Source of the DNA: Aedes albopictus
Taxonomy: Eukaryota; Arthropoda; Insecta; Diptera; Culicidae
DNA length: 64,000 nt
Direction: 5' to 3'
Assembly: GCF_035046485.1 (NCBI RefSeq)
Contig: NC_085136.1
Location: 224,320,853 to 224,384,852 of the forward strand
The translations under genes were made by a program, and so were the position numbers. Positions 1 through 10,778 of this stretch are shown piece by piece (the first letter of the stretch is position 1; every line of letters starts with the position of its first letter). The notes under the pieces are model-generated. The model did no database searches and was not told the DNA's origin. It was given only the letters and a program-made list of their open reading frames with translations.

Positions 1-1
1 G

Positions 2-265
2 CAGACTAAACAATGCAATGTATTCTTTGATCCGGACAGTTATGGCGGCACCGCAGCACCGGTGCATCATCTTCTGGCAAATACTCGGACAAGATGCATT
101 TCGGATCTTCTGCCATTATTGGATGATCTTGAAGTGCGAAAAACTAAGGCATACAGAATGGGTACACACAGCACAATATTGTACCTTCTCTCTGCTGCGC
201 TGTCGGGTGGTTCTGCCTCGTTCGATGATCTATGCCGGGCAAATATTGACGTGCGTTCTGTTTGA
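2..265 (+). CDS. Possible 3' coding fragment cut by the left window edge
   Basis: The frame is open from the first bases to a TGA at 263-265, about 87 codons, and has no start inside the window that must be used. It contains a leucine/aspartate-rich stretch (DLLPLLDDLEVRK) followed by small-residue-rich sequence and ends ANIDVRSV. I do not recognise the protein. Overlapping open frames exist in another + frame (18-377) and on the minus strand, so openness alone is weak evidence. It could be the last exon of a + strand gene, a transposon remnant, or chance. Confidence 0.2.
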   Translation, partial: QTKQCNVFFDPDSYGGTAAPVHHLLANTRTRCISDLLPLLDDLEVRKTKAYRMGTHSTILYLLSAALSGGSASFDDLCRANIDVRSV

Positions 266-1384
266 CATCGTGTGGCTCCCCGGTTGGGATTCGTTGCGAT
301 TCATAGTCAATCGCCAAGTATTTCGCCAAGGTGATGCCGGAGACGAGAGCAGCCTTCGTTGCTTAATTACTTCATGATTTTTCAACACCACTCGGATGTA
401 CGATGATGATGAGTGCCTGAAGTCTAAATCAATCGAGACGGGACGGCTTATGGAGTGAGTTGCCATCACTAGGAAGGGGTTTTCCCCTCGCATTAGCCTA
501 AGATCGCGAGGTTTGATACGCTTGAGGCTTCAGTTGATACATATCTAATTCGGCGCAGATAAAATCGATTTTACTTACTCTAGATCATCAGCCTGGCGGA
601 GTTTGGTAGAAATACGTCGATCGATGCAGTCGAGTGCGAAATGGAACTAATCATTTTGTCGTAAATGATGCAGAGGTCTCCTGAAAGTGACCGAATACGC
701 AATATACGCAAAACCTTTAGCTTTAGGTAAATCAATGATGTCATTGGAAAGTTTTACTAGCATACTGTGTGACTTTATTCTATTGTGAAAATATGGTGAT
801 TTATCTGATTTGAATATACCTAGGACAAAACCAGTGAAGAGAATTGTCAGACAAAAGAGGCACAAAACAAGCAACAAAGAAGGTGCGACGATTACTCTTT
901 ATCCCTACTGGTAACAGATAATGACATGATCTCGAAATTTTTTGTTGCAGACAAAACGGAAGCTGAATTTGTTGCGTACTTTTCAACTCGTGAATAATCA
1001 ATTATTGCTAACCCAAAGTCGAAACTGTTTGATGATAGAGCTTCACCAGAGTTGCAGTGTTTACCGGCTCGAAGTTACCGTTCGAAAATCACAATGCAAG
1101 GCTTAAAAATCTCTAAACTCGTGGTGTATGATGTTAATCTTATTATTTTCAAGTTGGGACAAACTTATGTCGCATGGGTTTGTTTGTCGCAACAAATACA
1201 GGTTGCGACATTGTCATTATTGTTGCGCGATTGTTGAATTTTAATTCACTGGACAAAACGTAAAAAAATAAACTAAAAAGATAAATGAAACAAGTTTTTT
1301 TATGAAAACTTTCATGACATTTTCAAATTTCCACCATGTTCGGTGCGAATTACCTTCCATGAGCATAAAACTAAATAATTAATT
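266..1384. other. Unassigned AT-rich DNA
   Basis: No convincing exon, RNA gene or terminal repeat is seen here. Short open frames at 647-877 and 801-1001 on the minus strand have no recognisable motif. Confidence 0.5.
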
Positions 1385-1533
1385 ATGTAATATTATTGAT
1401 GTGGGATTTTTCGACTGGAACTGGATCTTATTGCGTAGAAACGGCTATCTCAGTCTTAATTTACGAAAAATAAAATAAATCGTCGTAAATTAAGACTGAG
1501 ATAGCCGTTTCTACGCAATGTAATATTATTGAT
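1385..1533. repeat. Perfect 36-bp hairpin flanked by 16-bp direct repeats
   Basis: Arms 1,431-1,466 and 1,483-1,518 are exact reverse complements separated by a 16-bp AT-rich loop. The block is bracketed by the direct repeat ATGTAATATTATTGAT at 1,385-1,400 and 1,518-1,533. Perfect arms with no terminal-repeat signature suggest a local template-switch or strand-invasion event. A very small TIR element is the alternative. Confidence 0.85.
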
Positions 1534-2129
1534 TTCATCGATAGACGTTTCTTACTTGGGACAGTGAAATAAGCAAAAAGGCAAATTGACATTCACATGA
1601 CATTTTTCATTCCTTTGAAGGGACACCATTTCTGATGATTGGAAGGTCAACATAACATTACAATCTAATACTTATTCACCGTCGAAAGTAGTTTATTGGA
1701 CAAAGGCAGTTCTTTGGAGTATTTCGTTTTACATTCATTAGCGGAGTGCGTAGGTATCTTATAGAATGTCTTCTTCTTTTGAACATATTTGGACTAATTG
1801 TTTTTATTTTGAGATACGTGTTCACATTTTTGAAGTAATTACTGATAATAGTTTTGCTTCCAGATTCGACTTTGCAGTTGAAACAAAGCTTCCTACAACA
1901 TTTTTTTGTTAAACAAACTGTTTTTGATCTTCTGCTGGTTGAAAGTGTACCGATTCTAATTTGCGCAAGCTTTGCGAAGTATTGGAAAAAATACCCACAG
2001 GATACTTTGGACACTCACGTTGTAAGAACCTTCAGTGGGTTTATGGAATTATTTTAGGTAAAAGTTTTTATGCGATTCAGTTTCATAATTTCTATTTTAT
2101 ACTACTCATTTCAGTATCACAATGACCTA
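1534..2129. other. Unassigned DNA
   Basis: AT-rich sequence. Overlapping open frames on both strands (1,676-2,014 minus; 1,854-2,057 plus) lack any recognisable domain. No repeat boundaries were found. Confidence 0.4.
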
Positions 2130-2385
2130 CTTTTCCATACCGGTTCATTATGCAACTGAAATAAGTTGCATAATGAAAAATAGTTGTATAATGTTCATAA
2201 TGCAACTCAAATGAGTTGTATTATGAAAAAAATCATTGCATAAAATTTTGTATGGAACTCGTTGCAAAACTCGATTTTTCAGTACTCTTCCTGTTTATTC
2301 AACTCTGCAAGCCTCGTTGCATAAATATACAACTCGTGCTGAAAAAATCTACATTTTGCAACTTGTTACATAAATAACTTTTTTA
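2130..2385 (-). repeat. Dispersed TTGCATAATG-type palindromic repeat, copy 1
   Basis: The segment is built from repeated short palindromes of the form CATTATGCAACT...AGTTGCATAATG, followed by GGAACTCGTTGCAAAACTCG and GCTGAAAAAATC blocks. The same ordered blocks occur in reverse orientation at 46,112-46,405, which establishes a dispersed family. No transposase is present and no clear TSD was found. It is probably a MITE-like non-autonomous DNA element. Confidence 0.7.
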
Positions 2386-2563
2386 GTAGATCTATTATAG
2401 TGACAGGTAGTTCCTTACTCCTTGTCTGTGACGGGTAGTGCCTCACCTCTTGCCTGGATTACTTCAAGCCTCAACCCAGAAAGTTGGAATGCTTTAAACT
2501 TTGAATTAGCCACGTGTACTGCAGCATCACAACCCAACCAATCATTTAGGGTTAAGGCTCAAG

Positions 2564-2743
2564 CATTCGTCATCATTTTTCGGAAAATAAAAAGCAGTTT
2601 TCTCGCCGCAAAACAAAACAAGGATCATGAAAATATATTCACTGCACTATATTCCTCATGTGGAGTACAGTGAATATATTTTCATAGCAAAAACTTTTGT
2701 TTTGAACGAAAAAACTGCTTTTAAATGTGTGATGATGACGATG
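2564..2743. repeat. Imperfect foldback of about 180 bp
   Basis: A 17-bp perfect core (2,628-2,644 with 2,668-2,684) extends outward as an imperfect inverted repeat through AAGCAGTTTT/AAAACTGCTT to GTCATCAT/GATGATGAC. The arms are diverged, so the structure is older than the perfect hairpins elsewhere in the window. No TSD is evident. Confidence 0.6.
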
Positions 2744-4815
2744 ATTTCAATGACAAAAAGTTCAACGTCAACCGAAAGTAACCACATCCATTCAAGTATG
2801 TGTACCTATTGACAAGGTCACCTATTCTAAAGCGCACACAATTCAGTATGCCTAGTTGCCCACACCATAAAACCACACATTTAAACAATGAAGCCAATCT
2901 ATTTCTGACGATCAGAAACACGAAGTAAAGTTTAAAGTGAAAAATAGCGTGATTTGCTGTAGGCTTTCGAGTCGTGCCACAAAACAAGGCATTGTATAAA
3001 ATGACAGTATGGTAGTTGAAAGGGTTAAAAGCCTGCTATTTGGGTGGATCTCCGTTCATTAAATTTATCACGGTGCATCAAAGCTTGAAACCATGTGGTT
3101 GGATGACAAATGTTGTAATTTTTAAAACATCGCTGGTTGCAGCTCATTCCCACGTCTCTTCTCGATTTTTTTTTTGTTCCGAAATCTATTATACAAGCTA
3201 ACCGAATGCGCCAAAACAGTCCAAACTTCAACGAATGCTCGTAAAACTGAGATTGGCTGGATCTTGCCATTCCGTCACCAGCAGCACCAACGAATGCTGC
3301 AAGGTCTGTCGCCGTCGTTTGATCAAATTCGGTGACGATGTGATTGCATTTTTTTTTTGTTGCGCTCTCTAAGCGGTAGCTCAGGTGCCTCAGCAGCAGA
3401 GGCGACCTTGATTGGGCCAAACTAATCGAAACAAAACGCAACATCAAAAGACGTAACCCATGAGCCCACAGCAAGTTTTGTCAACACTGCTAACCCATTG
3501 GTAAAGTGGAAGTGATGTTGGCTAATATATACAATGAAATATACAGTTTTCAAGCATCACAAGGTTGTAGGAAGTCTCAGGTGAATGGGTTCCATTTGCA
3601 TTGATTGGAAAATATTGGTTCTACAATACATAGAAACACCGCGATTAAAATTCAAATTTAATCAAACAATGTATACATAGAATTTTAAATTGAATTGAAA
3701 ATCTATCAGGGCGGTGATAAATGATTAATTCTGACAGCTTATTAAATTGACTTGAATATTACTAGGCTTATATAGTTGCTTCGAAACGATGTTTTGAATC
3801 ACCTGGTAAAAATTGAACTATTATTTACCAAGGACGTTTTATTATAACTGTCATATTTATGACGCTAGGTAGTATCCTTGAATTGATCGTTTAACATGTT
3901 TAGGTGATACTAGTACTATTACACCATAAATATGAGATATATTAATATATCGTTTTTAGCCCTCAAATGGATACCTTAAATGAAGGTCGTCCGTTTTGGG
4001 ACCCTGGGGTCCATTGGACATATTTTCTCGTATATCTCGTGATCCTTACTTTTTAAAAGGGTGATGTTTTCAGCAAAGATGTTAGGTATGTCAAAGCCTA
4101 TCTAGTGATAGATAATTTATTGAGTACAGGAAATTACCATTACGTGACACTAGAGAGCATTCCAAAATGCTCCCAATCAATAGGATGAAACCTCGGATGA
4201 AACGTACCTAGCAAGCATACACGACGCTCAAAACAATAGGGTAAATCGCACTTCTGGTGATGGGTAGACATGCATGTCCTATGGCTCAAAAGGGGTCGTT
4301 CAAATATTACGTAACGATAGAAGGAGCTTGACCCCCCTAAGTACTGTGTTACGCTTTATACAAAATTCCAAAATTTTCCATACAAAAGTTTTTACGTGGG
4401 GAAGAGAGGCATTCTAAAATTTTCAAATTAAGTGTAACGTATTTTTTAATGAACCCAAAAAGACATCACAGACAAACAGATGTAGCACTGAAAAACTGTT
4501 ACATCTCATAAATCGCAAGATCCTGACTACTAGTAGAGTTGGAGTCTTCGGCAAAGTTGTTTGCTTGGGCAATGGTTTACAGATGATGAACCGTTTGATT
4601 TGATACTTCACCACAAGGCAGCGCTAGTGAGCATACAAATATCATATCTCATATATCTCAGGATCCTGATTACTTAGAAAGATGGTGTCTTCGCAGTTGT
4701 TTGTAGGTTAAACGTTCACAGTTGATGAGCCATTTGATTCGGAACTCTGCCATTGGGTTGCGCTAGTGAGCATGTACAGTTTACATCTGTCGTACATCGG
4801 GATGCTTGTTATTTT
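2744..4815. other. Unassigned DNA, no supported gene
   Basis: Mostly AT-rich. A somewhat GC-richer block at about 3,220-3,480 contains open frames on both strands (the longest is 149 codons on the minus strand, 3,025-3,474) but no motif that I recognise. A short + frame near 3,290 has a Cys cluster (ECCKVCRRR) before a stop; a decayed exon is possible but unsupported. The text around 3,990-4,020 (GGGACCCTGGGGTCCATTGG) resembles the core of the TTAA MITE at 39,725. Confidence 0.4.
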
Positions 4816-4987
4816 GGGGCTGTCCATAAACCACGTGGTCATTTTTTTGGGACTTTTCAACAACCCCCCCCCCCCCCCCGCGCGGTCATTTGTCCATACA
4901 AAAATTTTAATTTGTCCATACAAAATGATCATTGGCCGAACCCCCCCCCCCCCCCCCCCCATGACCACGTGGTTTATGGACAGCCCC
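4816..4987. mobile_element. Short TIR element with CACGTGG-containing ends
   Basis: The terminal inverted repeats begin GGGGCTGTCCATAAACCACG and extend about 28 bp, ending in CACGTGGTCAT. The 172-bp body holds two poly-C tracts and a repeated TTTGTCCATACAAAAT motif. A clean TSD could not be fixed, so the superfamily is left open. Proline-rich open frames across it are poly-C artefacts. Confidence 0.8.
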
Positions 4988-5021
4988 TTATAGACATTTT
5001 TTTATAATAAATTTAGAGTGT

Positions 5022-5462
5022 TTTTTTTTTTTCCTTCTAAACCATAGGGGGATAATCTGCTCAACAGACACCCTAACAGAAGGTTAGGGTAGTGTAGGTC
5101 TGCCAGGCCGTCTTCTACAACAAAAGTAAAATCCAGGACTACTCTCTCCTCGTACCCACTAAACCATTCCTATGGTCGCCAAACCCTACGTCTCTCCGGA
5201 ACCACCAAGAAGGTATTGCTTCAGAGTGGGGCTAGTGCACATCGCACCCACAAGGTTAGCTGCGTAGCCTGCAGCAACGAACATCGATGACTCGCTTTGG
5301 AGAGTCCATCACGGTAGCATGCTGGCGCTTAGCCAGTTTCCCGAGTGGTCCTCGCCACTCCCTTTGTCCTCGGAAGGCGGGCAGGGTCAACCCCGCCCGC
5401 GCCCTACTGCTGAGCGGACATCAAGAACTGATGCCCACGTGCAACCCGATCTGACCTGCCCG
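5022..5462 (-). mobile_element. Retroposon (SINE or 5'-truncated LINE tail) with 14-bp TSD
   Basis: A 12-bp T run at 5,022-5,033 is the poly-A tail of a minus-strand insertion. TAAATTTAGAGTGT occurs exactly at both ends (5,008-5,021 and 5,463-5,476) and is a perfect 14-bp TSD. The 440-bp GC-richer body has no tRNA-like box A/B that I can see and no RT domain. This fits the 3' end of a 5'-truncated non-LTR retrotransposon, with an atypical SINE as the alternative. Confidence 0.75.
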
Positions 5463-5584
5463 TAAATTTAGAGTGTACCAATAGATTATGACGTCGCACA
5501 ACCCAGACATAAAGCTTGCAGCAAAAATATAACCTCATCGAATTCTCATACGATTTGTAAACATTGACCTCAATTTTTTTTTAG

Positions 5585-5674
5585 GGCAAGGACGGCTTTA
5601 TGGACCGACGCCGAAGTATAGAAAGAGAAGAAGATAATGATGACGTCAGCGTGCAAGCTCCCATAGTGGTTCCA
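5585..5674 (+). CDS. Candidate internal exon of an unidentified gene (30 codons, phase 0)
   Basis: A polypyrimidine tract and acceptor (TTTTTTTTAG, AG at 5,583-5,584) precede exactly 90 nt with one open frame; the other two + frames contain stops. The peptide is hydrophilic and charged (GFMDRRRSIEREEDNDDVS...) and ends APIVVP before a possible GTTAGC donor at 5,675. Mixed codon use unlike the AT-rich surroundings supports coding. The protein is not recognised. If real, it is a symmetrical, possibly alternative, exon inside a large repeat-filled intron. The donor is weaker than consensus. Confidence 0.4.
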
Positions 5675-6420
5675 GTTAGCATTTTAATTTTATATCTTAC
5701 TAGCTGACCCGGCAAACCTTGTATTGCCCATTCAATTTTAATTCTTCATAAAAGTTATAATAAAATCACAGTTTTTCATGTGTTTTTATTTATTTTTTAA
5801 CACAGTCACCCTGCGAACAAATTTAACAATTCAAAAATTTGGTTGATTATTTCATTCGTTTATTATTTATATGGTTACAAAGGATATGTAAACTCATTTG
5901 TATACATGTACATTGGAAGACCGGCTCTAGAGGCACGTTATCTCAATTTAGGGCATTTGTTCCCATCTGTTTTCATGATCCCTCATGCTTGACTAATAAG
6001 AAGTTACAACTTCTATTAGAACATGCTACTTACCTGAGAAACACACCGTTCATGTTTTATTTACCTGAATAACTTTATCTTTGGTTGACTTTTTATGTGA
6101 AGGTCCACTTTTTCGTAACAGTGTAATACGAAAGAACAGCCTATTTTTTAAAGAAGGAAAAATCTCAGATGGACTATGCAGTTTGATTGCTAACCAACTC
6201 TTTATCAGTGTAACTTACTGGAGCAAATCTACCATAGAGTTAACAGTTCAACTGTCATGATTAAATGAAGGAAACGTTCTTGTTGGCATTCCCAGCAATT
6301 GGACCACAAAAAATGTAGCAGTGCGACTTGAAAAAAAAAAACATCCTATTACTAAAAGAAGGAAAAATCTCAGATGGAGTGAACAGTATATTCAGCAGGA
6401 AGTACATCATTTGTAATAAT

Positions 6421-6541
6421 GTGGGCATGATGATCATTCTGCCTGATAGCCTTTTGGTTCAATGGCCATTCTGCCTAATGTCCAATCGGGATATTGCATT
6501 CGGCTTTATGACGTTCGGCCAAATGGCTGTCGGCCGGACAT
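6421..6541. repeat. Degenerate CGGCCAAATGGC-type minisatellite
   Basis: Repeated variants of ATTCTGCCTAATGTCC / ATTCGGC...GTTCGGCCAAATGGC with a period of roughly 20 bp. The word structure resembles the AACGTCGAATGCC minisatellite at 43,790-43,915 but has a different core. Confidence 0.5.
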
Positions 6542-6947
6542 GATTCCCAAATTATGCTTTTCCAGGGATGGATATTACTGACATTTTTAGCCTTCAAAAA
6601 CCTTTAAATGCTAAATTTAAATCCCTTTGCTTTTCTGCTGCTCATGTTATGCTACTTTTTCTGTTTTAAAAGAGGTGGGTCCTGCAAGCCTAGAGGGGTG
6701 CGAACACAACTTTTGAAACATGCCTTACCTTCAAAACCCTTTACATTCATAATTTATTTCCATTTGCTTGATTACTTTACTATATTTGAAGTAGTTTCTG
6801 TTTTATTTGTATTGGAGAGCCGTTTAAAAAAAAATAAGGGGTTTCAGGCTAACATAGAATCATTTCTTGCCTTTCTATCAGCTTGATTTGTTCTAAAAAT
6901 ATTTAGAATAGTTTTGATTCATTTGTATATGAGCCCTTCCTCGGTTT

Positions 6948-8102
6948 GTTTGATCATATAAACATTTTTTCATTTTCATTTTCATTTTGCAGCATTTGGT
7001 GGGGCAATGAGAGCGCAAGTCAGTCCAAAGCCGATGATAAGGAGGGGTAATGGCTGAATAGTCTTTGCTGACCACATAAACGCCATGGGATAGGAAAAGG
7101 GTATTTTGGTGTGGGATTAGGGTGTTGGTACAGACTTGACAATATCAATGCTATTCAGATGCAAAATAATTTTAAGGCTCAATAGTGAATCGCATACCTT
7201 CCAAAACCAAAAAACAATAATTCACAAAATACCAAGCAAGTCATAGAAAGAAAAAGCGCCCGATTGTTTATTTTGTCAATTATAACAAACGGAAACTTCT
7301 ACCCTCTTCGGCTCGCCAGTCACCCCGGAAAAAATGTCCCTACAGTTCTGGAAAATATATTATCCCCAATTAAGCCTTTAATCGAATTGTCCGCGTGGTC
7401 TTGTAGTACCCCTGCTAGGTAAGAATCAGTCATTGCCATGCATATTAAATGCTAGACATGACCCCATGGATAGCATTTGCATATGTAAAAGCTTTGCTGA
7501 TGTGACTTTCCTATTAGGCAATTCTCTCATCTCATGTTTGTCTTCAAAACCTTATCAAGCTTAGAAAATTGAAGTTGATAAACAATACATTACAAGGTTC
7601 GAATTCCCATATAATGAGATCATTCGTTTGCACTACAACACCATAGGAGATAATACCACATTGGCTGATTACAGTACAAATGTGAAAAATCTCCCTTTTC
7701 CCCCTATCCGCAACCCGGGGACGCGCCCTGTTGGATTTCGAAAGCCTCGGAGAATATTACAAACCTTCAATGGCATTCCCATAAACTAACCCACATTGCC
7801 CATTCAGGGGTCTGACTGGGCCTATTACCCTCCCTCAGTTTGTAATATGCTCTCCAACTTGGAATTATATTTTCCCGGCACATAAATGACTTCGACAAAT
7901 GTTCGATATACTATGCAGCGTCATGATCAGTATAACTATATCAGATGACTTGAAGATCTGATTCTTACAGAATTGTTTGCCATTGATTATACATTCAGCT
8001 ATTCCAATCATTACTGCAAAGGCCATCGACCACATGCCTGAAATCAAAGCTTCCTGGAAGATATAATCCAAGCCCAGGGGTTTGATCATATAAACATTTT
8101 TT
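6948..8102 (-). mobile_element. Retroposon insertion with 23-bp direct repeats
   Basis: A 23-bp direct repeat containing TTTGATCATATAAACATTTT brackets a 1.1-kb body (copies at 6,948-6,970 and 8,080-8,102). At the left inner edge CATTTTCATTTTCATTTT is, on the minus strand, an (AAAATG)n tail, typical of non-LTR retrotransposon 3' ends. This makes it a minus-strand, 5'-truncated insertion. No RT domain is recognisable. It interrupts the older TAGCTG-type element. Confidence 0.7.
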
Positions 8103-8413
8103 GCCTTATAATACCTCCGTATGTCACATTTAGTTCTTCATTGGCTCTCAAGTTATAAAAAAAATCGTTTCATTTGTTTGACAGCCCCCCTTTTTCCAAA
8201 GGGTAGATGGGTCTCAAGTTATCATAAAAAAACTTCTTACCTTCTAAACCATCCACATGTCAAATTTGGTTCCATTTGCTTAATTAGTTTTCGAGTTATG
8301 CAATAATTCCCGTTATATTTATATGGGAGCCACCTTTCCAAAAAGGGTAGGGTCTCACTTTACCATTTTATTGCTTTCCGAAACATCTGCGTAGCAAATT
8401 TGGTTCTATTTGC

Positions 8414-8536
8414 TTAACCTTCTAGGACACGCGCCATCAAACGACCGAAACTGCACCGCGCTTGCGCTGTATACGAAAAGCGAGGTTTTTTGGTAATGTT
8501 GTACTTTTTCTAACAGCGCGCGCGCTGAAGGGTTTA
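8414..8536. mobile_element. TTAA-flanked MITE, copy 1 (piggyBac-like signature)
   Basis: The body 8,418-8,532 has inverted ends (CCTTCTAGGACACGCGCC / GCGCGCGCTGAAGG), with TTAA on the left and a one-base-changed TTTA on the right. A related copy with intact TTAA on both sides lies at 23,667-23,786 and shares GTATAC and the GCG-rich core. A four-base TTAA TSD is the hallmark of piggyBac-type transposition. The element interrupts a repeat unit of the TAGCTG element. Confidence 0.7.
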
Positions 8537-8952
8537 TGGATTCTCGAGTTATTCAGAAATGTACATTTCATGTGTAATGGAGCCTCCCTTTTTCAAAGAA
8601 AGGAGGGATCACCATAACACCACAACAGAAACATTTCTGACCTTCTGAAGCATTCACATGTTAAATATGGTTCCACTTTTTATTGGTTCTAGAGTTTTGC
8701 AGAAATATCCGTTTTATTTTTATGAGAGTCCACCTTTTAGAGGAGAAGTGGTCTGCAACCATGCTAAAATCCTTCCATAAAAAAAAACTCCTACAGGCAA
8801 GTTTTCACGCCAATCGGTCAAGTAGTTTCCAAATCCATAAGGGTTAGACAGACAGGCAGACATATAGATAATTAATACATGGCTCCCTTTTTTTATGGAG
8901 CACTTCTATACTGTCTATGGTTCATTCTTATATAATCATAGTAGCAAAAGCC

Positions 8953-9234
8953 ATAGGGCCCATATAGCCGAGGCGGTAAACGCACGGGTATTCAGCATGA
9001 CCATGCTGTGGGTGACGGGTTCGATTCCCGGTCGGTCCAGGATCTTTTCGTAAAGGAAATTCCCTTGACTTCCTTGGGCATAGAGTATCTTCGTGCCTGC
9101 CACACGATATACACATGCAAAATGGTCATTGGCAGAGGAAGCTCTCAGTTAATAACTGTGGAAGTGCTCATAGAACACTAAGCTGAGAAGCAGGCTTTGT
9201 CCCAGTGAGGAGGTTACGCCAAGAAGAGAGAGAG
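8953..9234 (+). mobile_element. Feilai-type tRNA-derived SINE
   Basis: The tRNA-related head has a box A (TAGCCGAGGCGG, 8,965-8,976) and box B (GGTTCGATTCC, 9,018-9,028). It is followed by the diagnostic body (ATCTTTTCGTAAAGGAAATT, GTCATTGGCAGAGGAAGCTC, GAAGCAGGCTTTGTCCCAGT) and a (GA)n tail. AGTAGCAAAAGCC is a perfect 13-bp TSD at 8,940-8,952 and 9,235-9,247. I know this as the Feilai SINE family of Aedes, and it is the best taxonomic marker in the window. The intact TSD implies a fairly young insertion. Confidence 0.93.
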
Positions 9235-9261
9235 AGTAGCAAAAGCCTTTTGCCATTTCAA

Positions 9262-9690
9262 ATGGCCGAAATCCGGTATTTAAAGAACTGAACCACGATT
9301 TGAAAGCAGGTCATATGGCTGCGAGGACTCAAATAGTCATCACTCAAATGCCTGTTGAACATAAATTGTTAAGTTTCAAATTCCGCTGATTACAGTTTAA
9401 TTGGTCAAATTCCCGAACCGGAGGAACTGGACAATGATCCGGAAGTGGTCAAATGACCTCTGTGGGTCTCAAATAGACACCACAAATATTCTTACCTAAA
9501 ATAGATATGGTTTGAAATGTCGCACCGTATATTCGGCTGACTTCACACGAAATGACCGGAATATGGATCCGGAGGAACTGGACCACAATCCGGAAGTGGC
9601 CACATGACCTTATTGAGGTCTAAAATAATCACCACCAACGTCCTTACCAAAAATAGACATCAATTAATTTGTATCATCGAACAACCAAAG
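9262..9690 (+). repeat. Three-copy 150-bp tandem repeat
   Basis: Units share ATCCGG...GAACTGGACCAC, GGAAGTGGTCAAATGACC, GTCTCAAATAG and CTTACCTAAAATAGA blocks. CCGGAGGAACTGGAC recurs at 9,418 and 9,569, a spacing of about 150 bp, and a more diverged unit begins near 9,262. Non-coding and clearly degenerate. Confidence 0.7.
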
Positions 9691-10454
9691 GAAACCTGTA
9701 ATGATTTTTCGATGGAAAACCTGGATAAATTTGAAAAAAAAACTCGATAAATTGCCAAATAAATCTGTATGATCGATGCGGGACGATAGGGAGATTTTTT
9801 GTTAAGTTTGTTTTTCAACTGTTCATTTGAATTGTGCGAGCGACTGGAGGTTGAAATTCAGCAAATACAGTAACTGTTGAATGGGCGTTGAACTACCGTG
9901 TGAAGTCGTCTGCTTTACTGCTGGTAATGAAGGATGAAGAATGACAAAAAATTATTGAGAGGGGCGGGGATGAGAGCGATCGGCGAACAATCGAGAAGAG
10001 TCATTGTTCAGACGAAAACCATGTTCGAATCGTTTCGAGGCGGGGTACCCGCCGAGAAGAATTATCCAAGATTAAAACCCTAACTGTCCGCGAGTGATAA
10101 CCGACGCGAGGCATGGTTTGAACTGTGTTTACTCTGCAGTCGAAGCGGAACCGCGTCTATACCCTGCTTATTCCACTGTGACCGCGAACCTCCCGAGCAT
10201 CTACCAGGATGTCTTCCTTAGTAATTCAGGTGTCTGTAATCGCGTGTGGACCTCCAGCCTGTCTCGGAACGGGTCGGACCTCTGAACACGACTGTCCTAC
10301 CTTGTCAATATCAGCAGAGGAATCGGCCCATCCTGCAATTGTAACGCCTGTCCGCTACTAAGCGTTATCCGAACCAAGACTTCTATCCCGTCGAACGATC
10401 AATGGTGTCAACAGCTGCAACCAACCCTTGCCGTCGATCTTGGCACACACTGTT
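9691..10454. other. Unassigned, GC-richer segment
   Basis: From about 9,950 to 10,450 the composition is more balanced than the surroundings. It holds short open frames but none with a recognisable motif. No terminal repeats or splice-bounded frame were convincing. Confidence 0.35.
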
Positions 10455-10691
10455 GTCATTTCAAATTTGACAATTGTTGGGCTCATTGCAGCACCGCACT
10501 CTAGATCGGTTTTATTTGCGACCGTGTTGAACTTCTCTCTCAGCTCATTTCCGGTTCATTTCTTCGGGAGCATCCCTTTCCAGTGACTGGAGGAGTCTTA
10601 CACTATGCTAAGAACCTTCCCCGGCCCCAAAAGTATCCACATACAAAGTTTCACGCCGATCGGTTCAGTAGTTTCCGAATCCATAGCGGTC

Positions 10692-10731
<40 letters not shown>

Positions 10732-10732
10732 C

Positions 10733-10778
<46 letters not shown>

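Larger units (their letters stand above)
5700..8884 (+). mobile_element. Degenerate TAGCTGACCCGG-type element, interrupted
   Basis: It starts ACTAGCTGACCCGGCAAACC and ends at AGACAGACAGGCAGACATAT, the same start and microsatellite-type end as the units at 10,455-11,397. Between them, units of about 200 bp are repeated (6,600-6,950; 8,103-8,413; 8,537-8,760), marked by 'GGTTCCATTTGCTTAATTAG' and 'TATGGGAGCC' motifs. No coding capacity is visible. It is split by a minus-strand retroposon, a CGGCCAAATG minisatellite and a TTAA MITE. I cannot assign a superfamily with confidence. Confidence 0.6.

Noticed and set aside
3025..3474. Minus-strand open frame of 149 codons
   Set aside because: No recognisable domain or splice context, and T-rich tracts encode poly-Lys; listed only as unassigned DNA.
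4708..5007. Proline- or glycine-rich open frames
   Set aside because: They are produced by poly-C/poly-G tracts inside a 172-bp TIR element.
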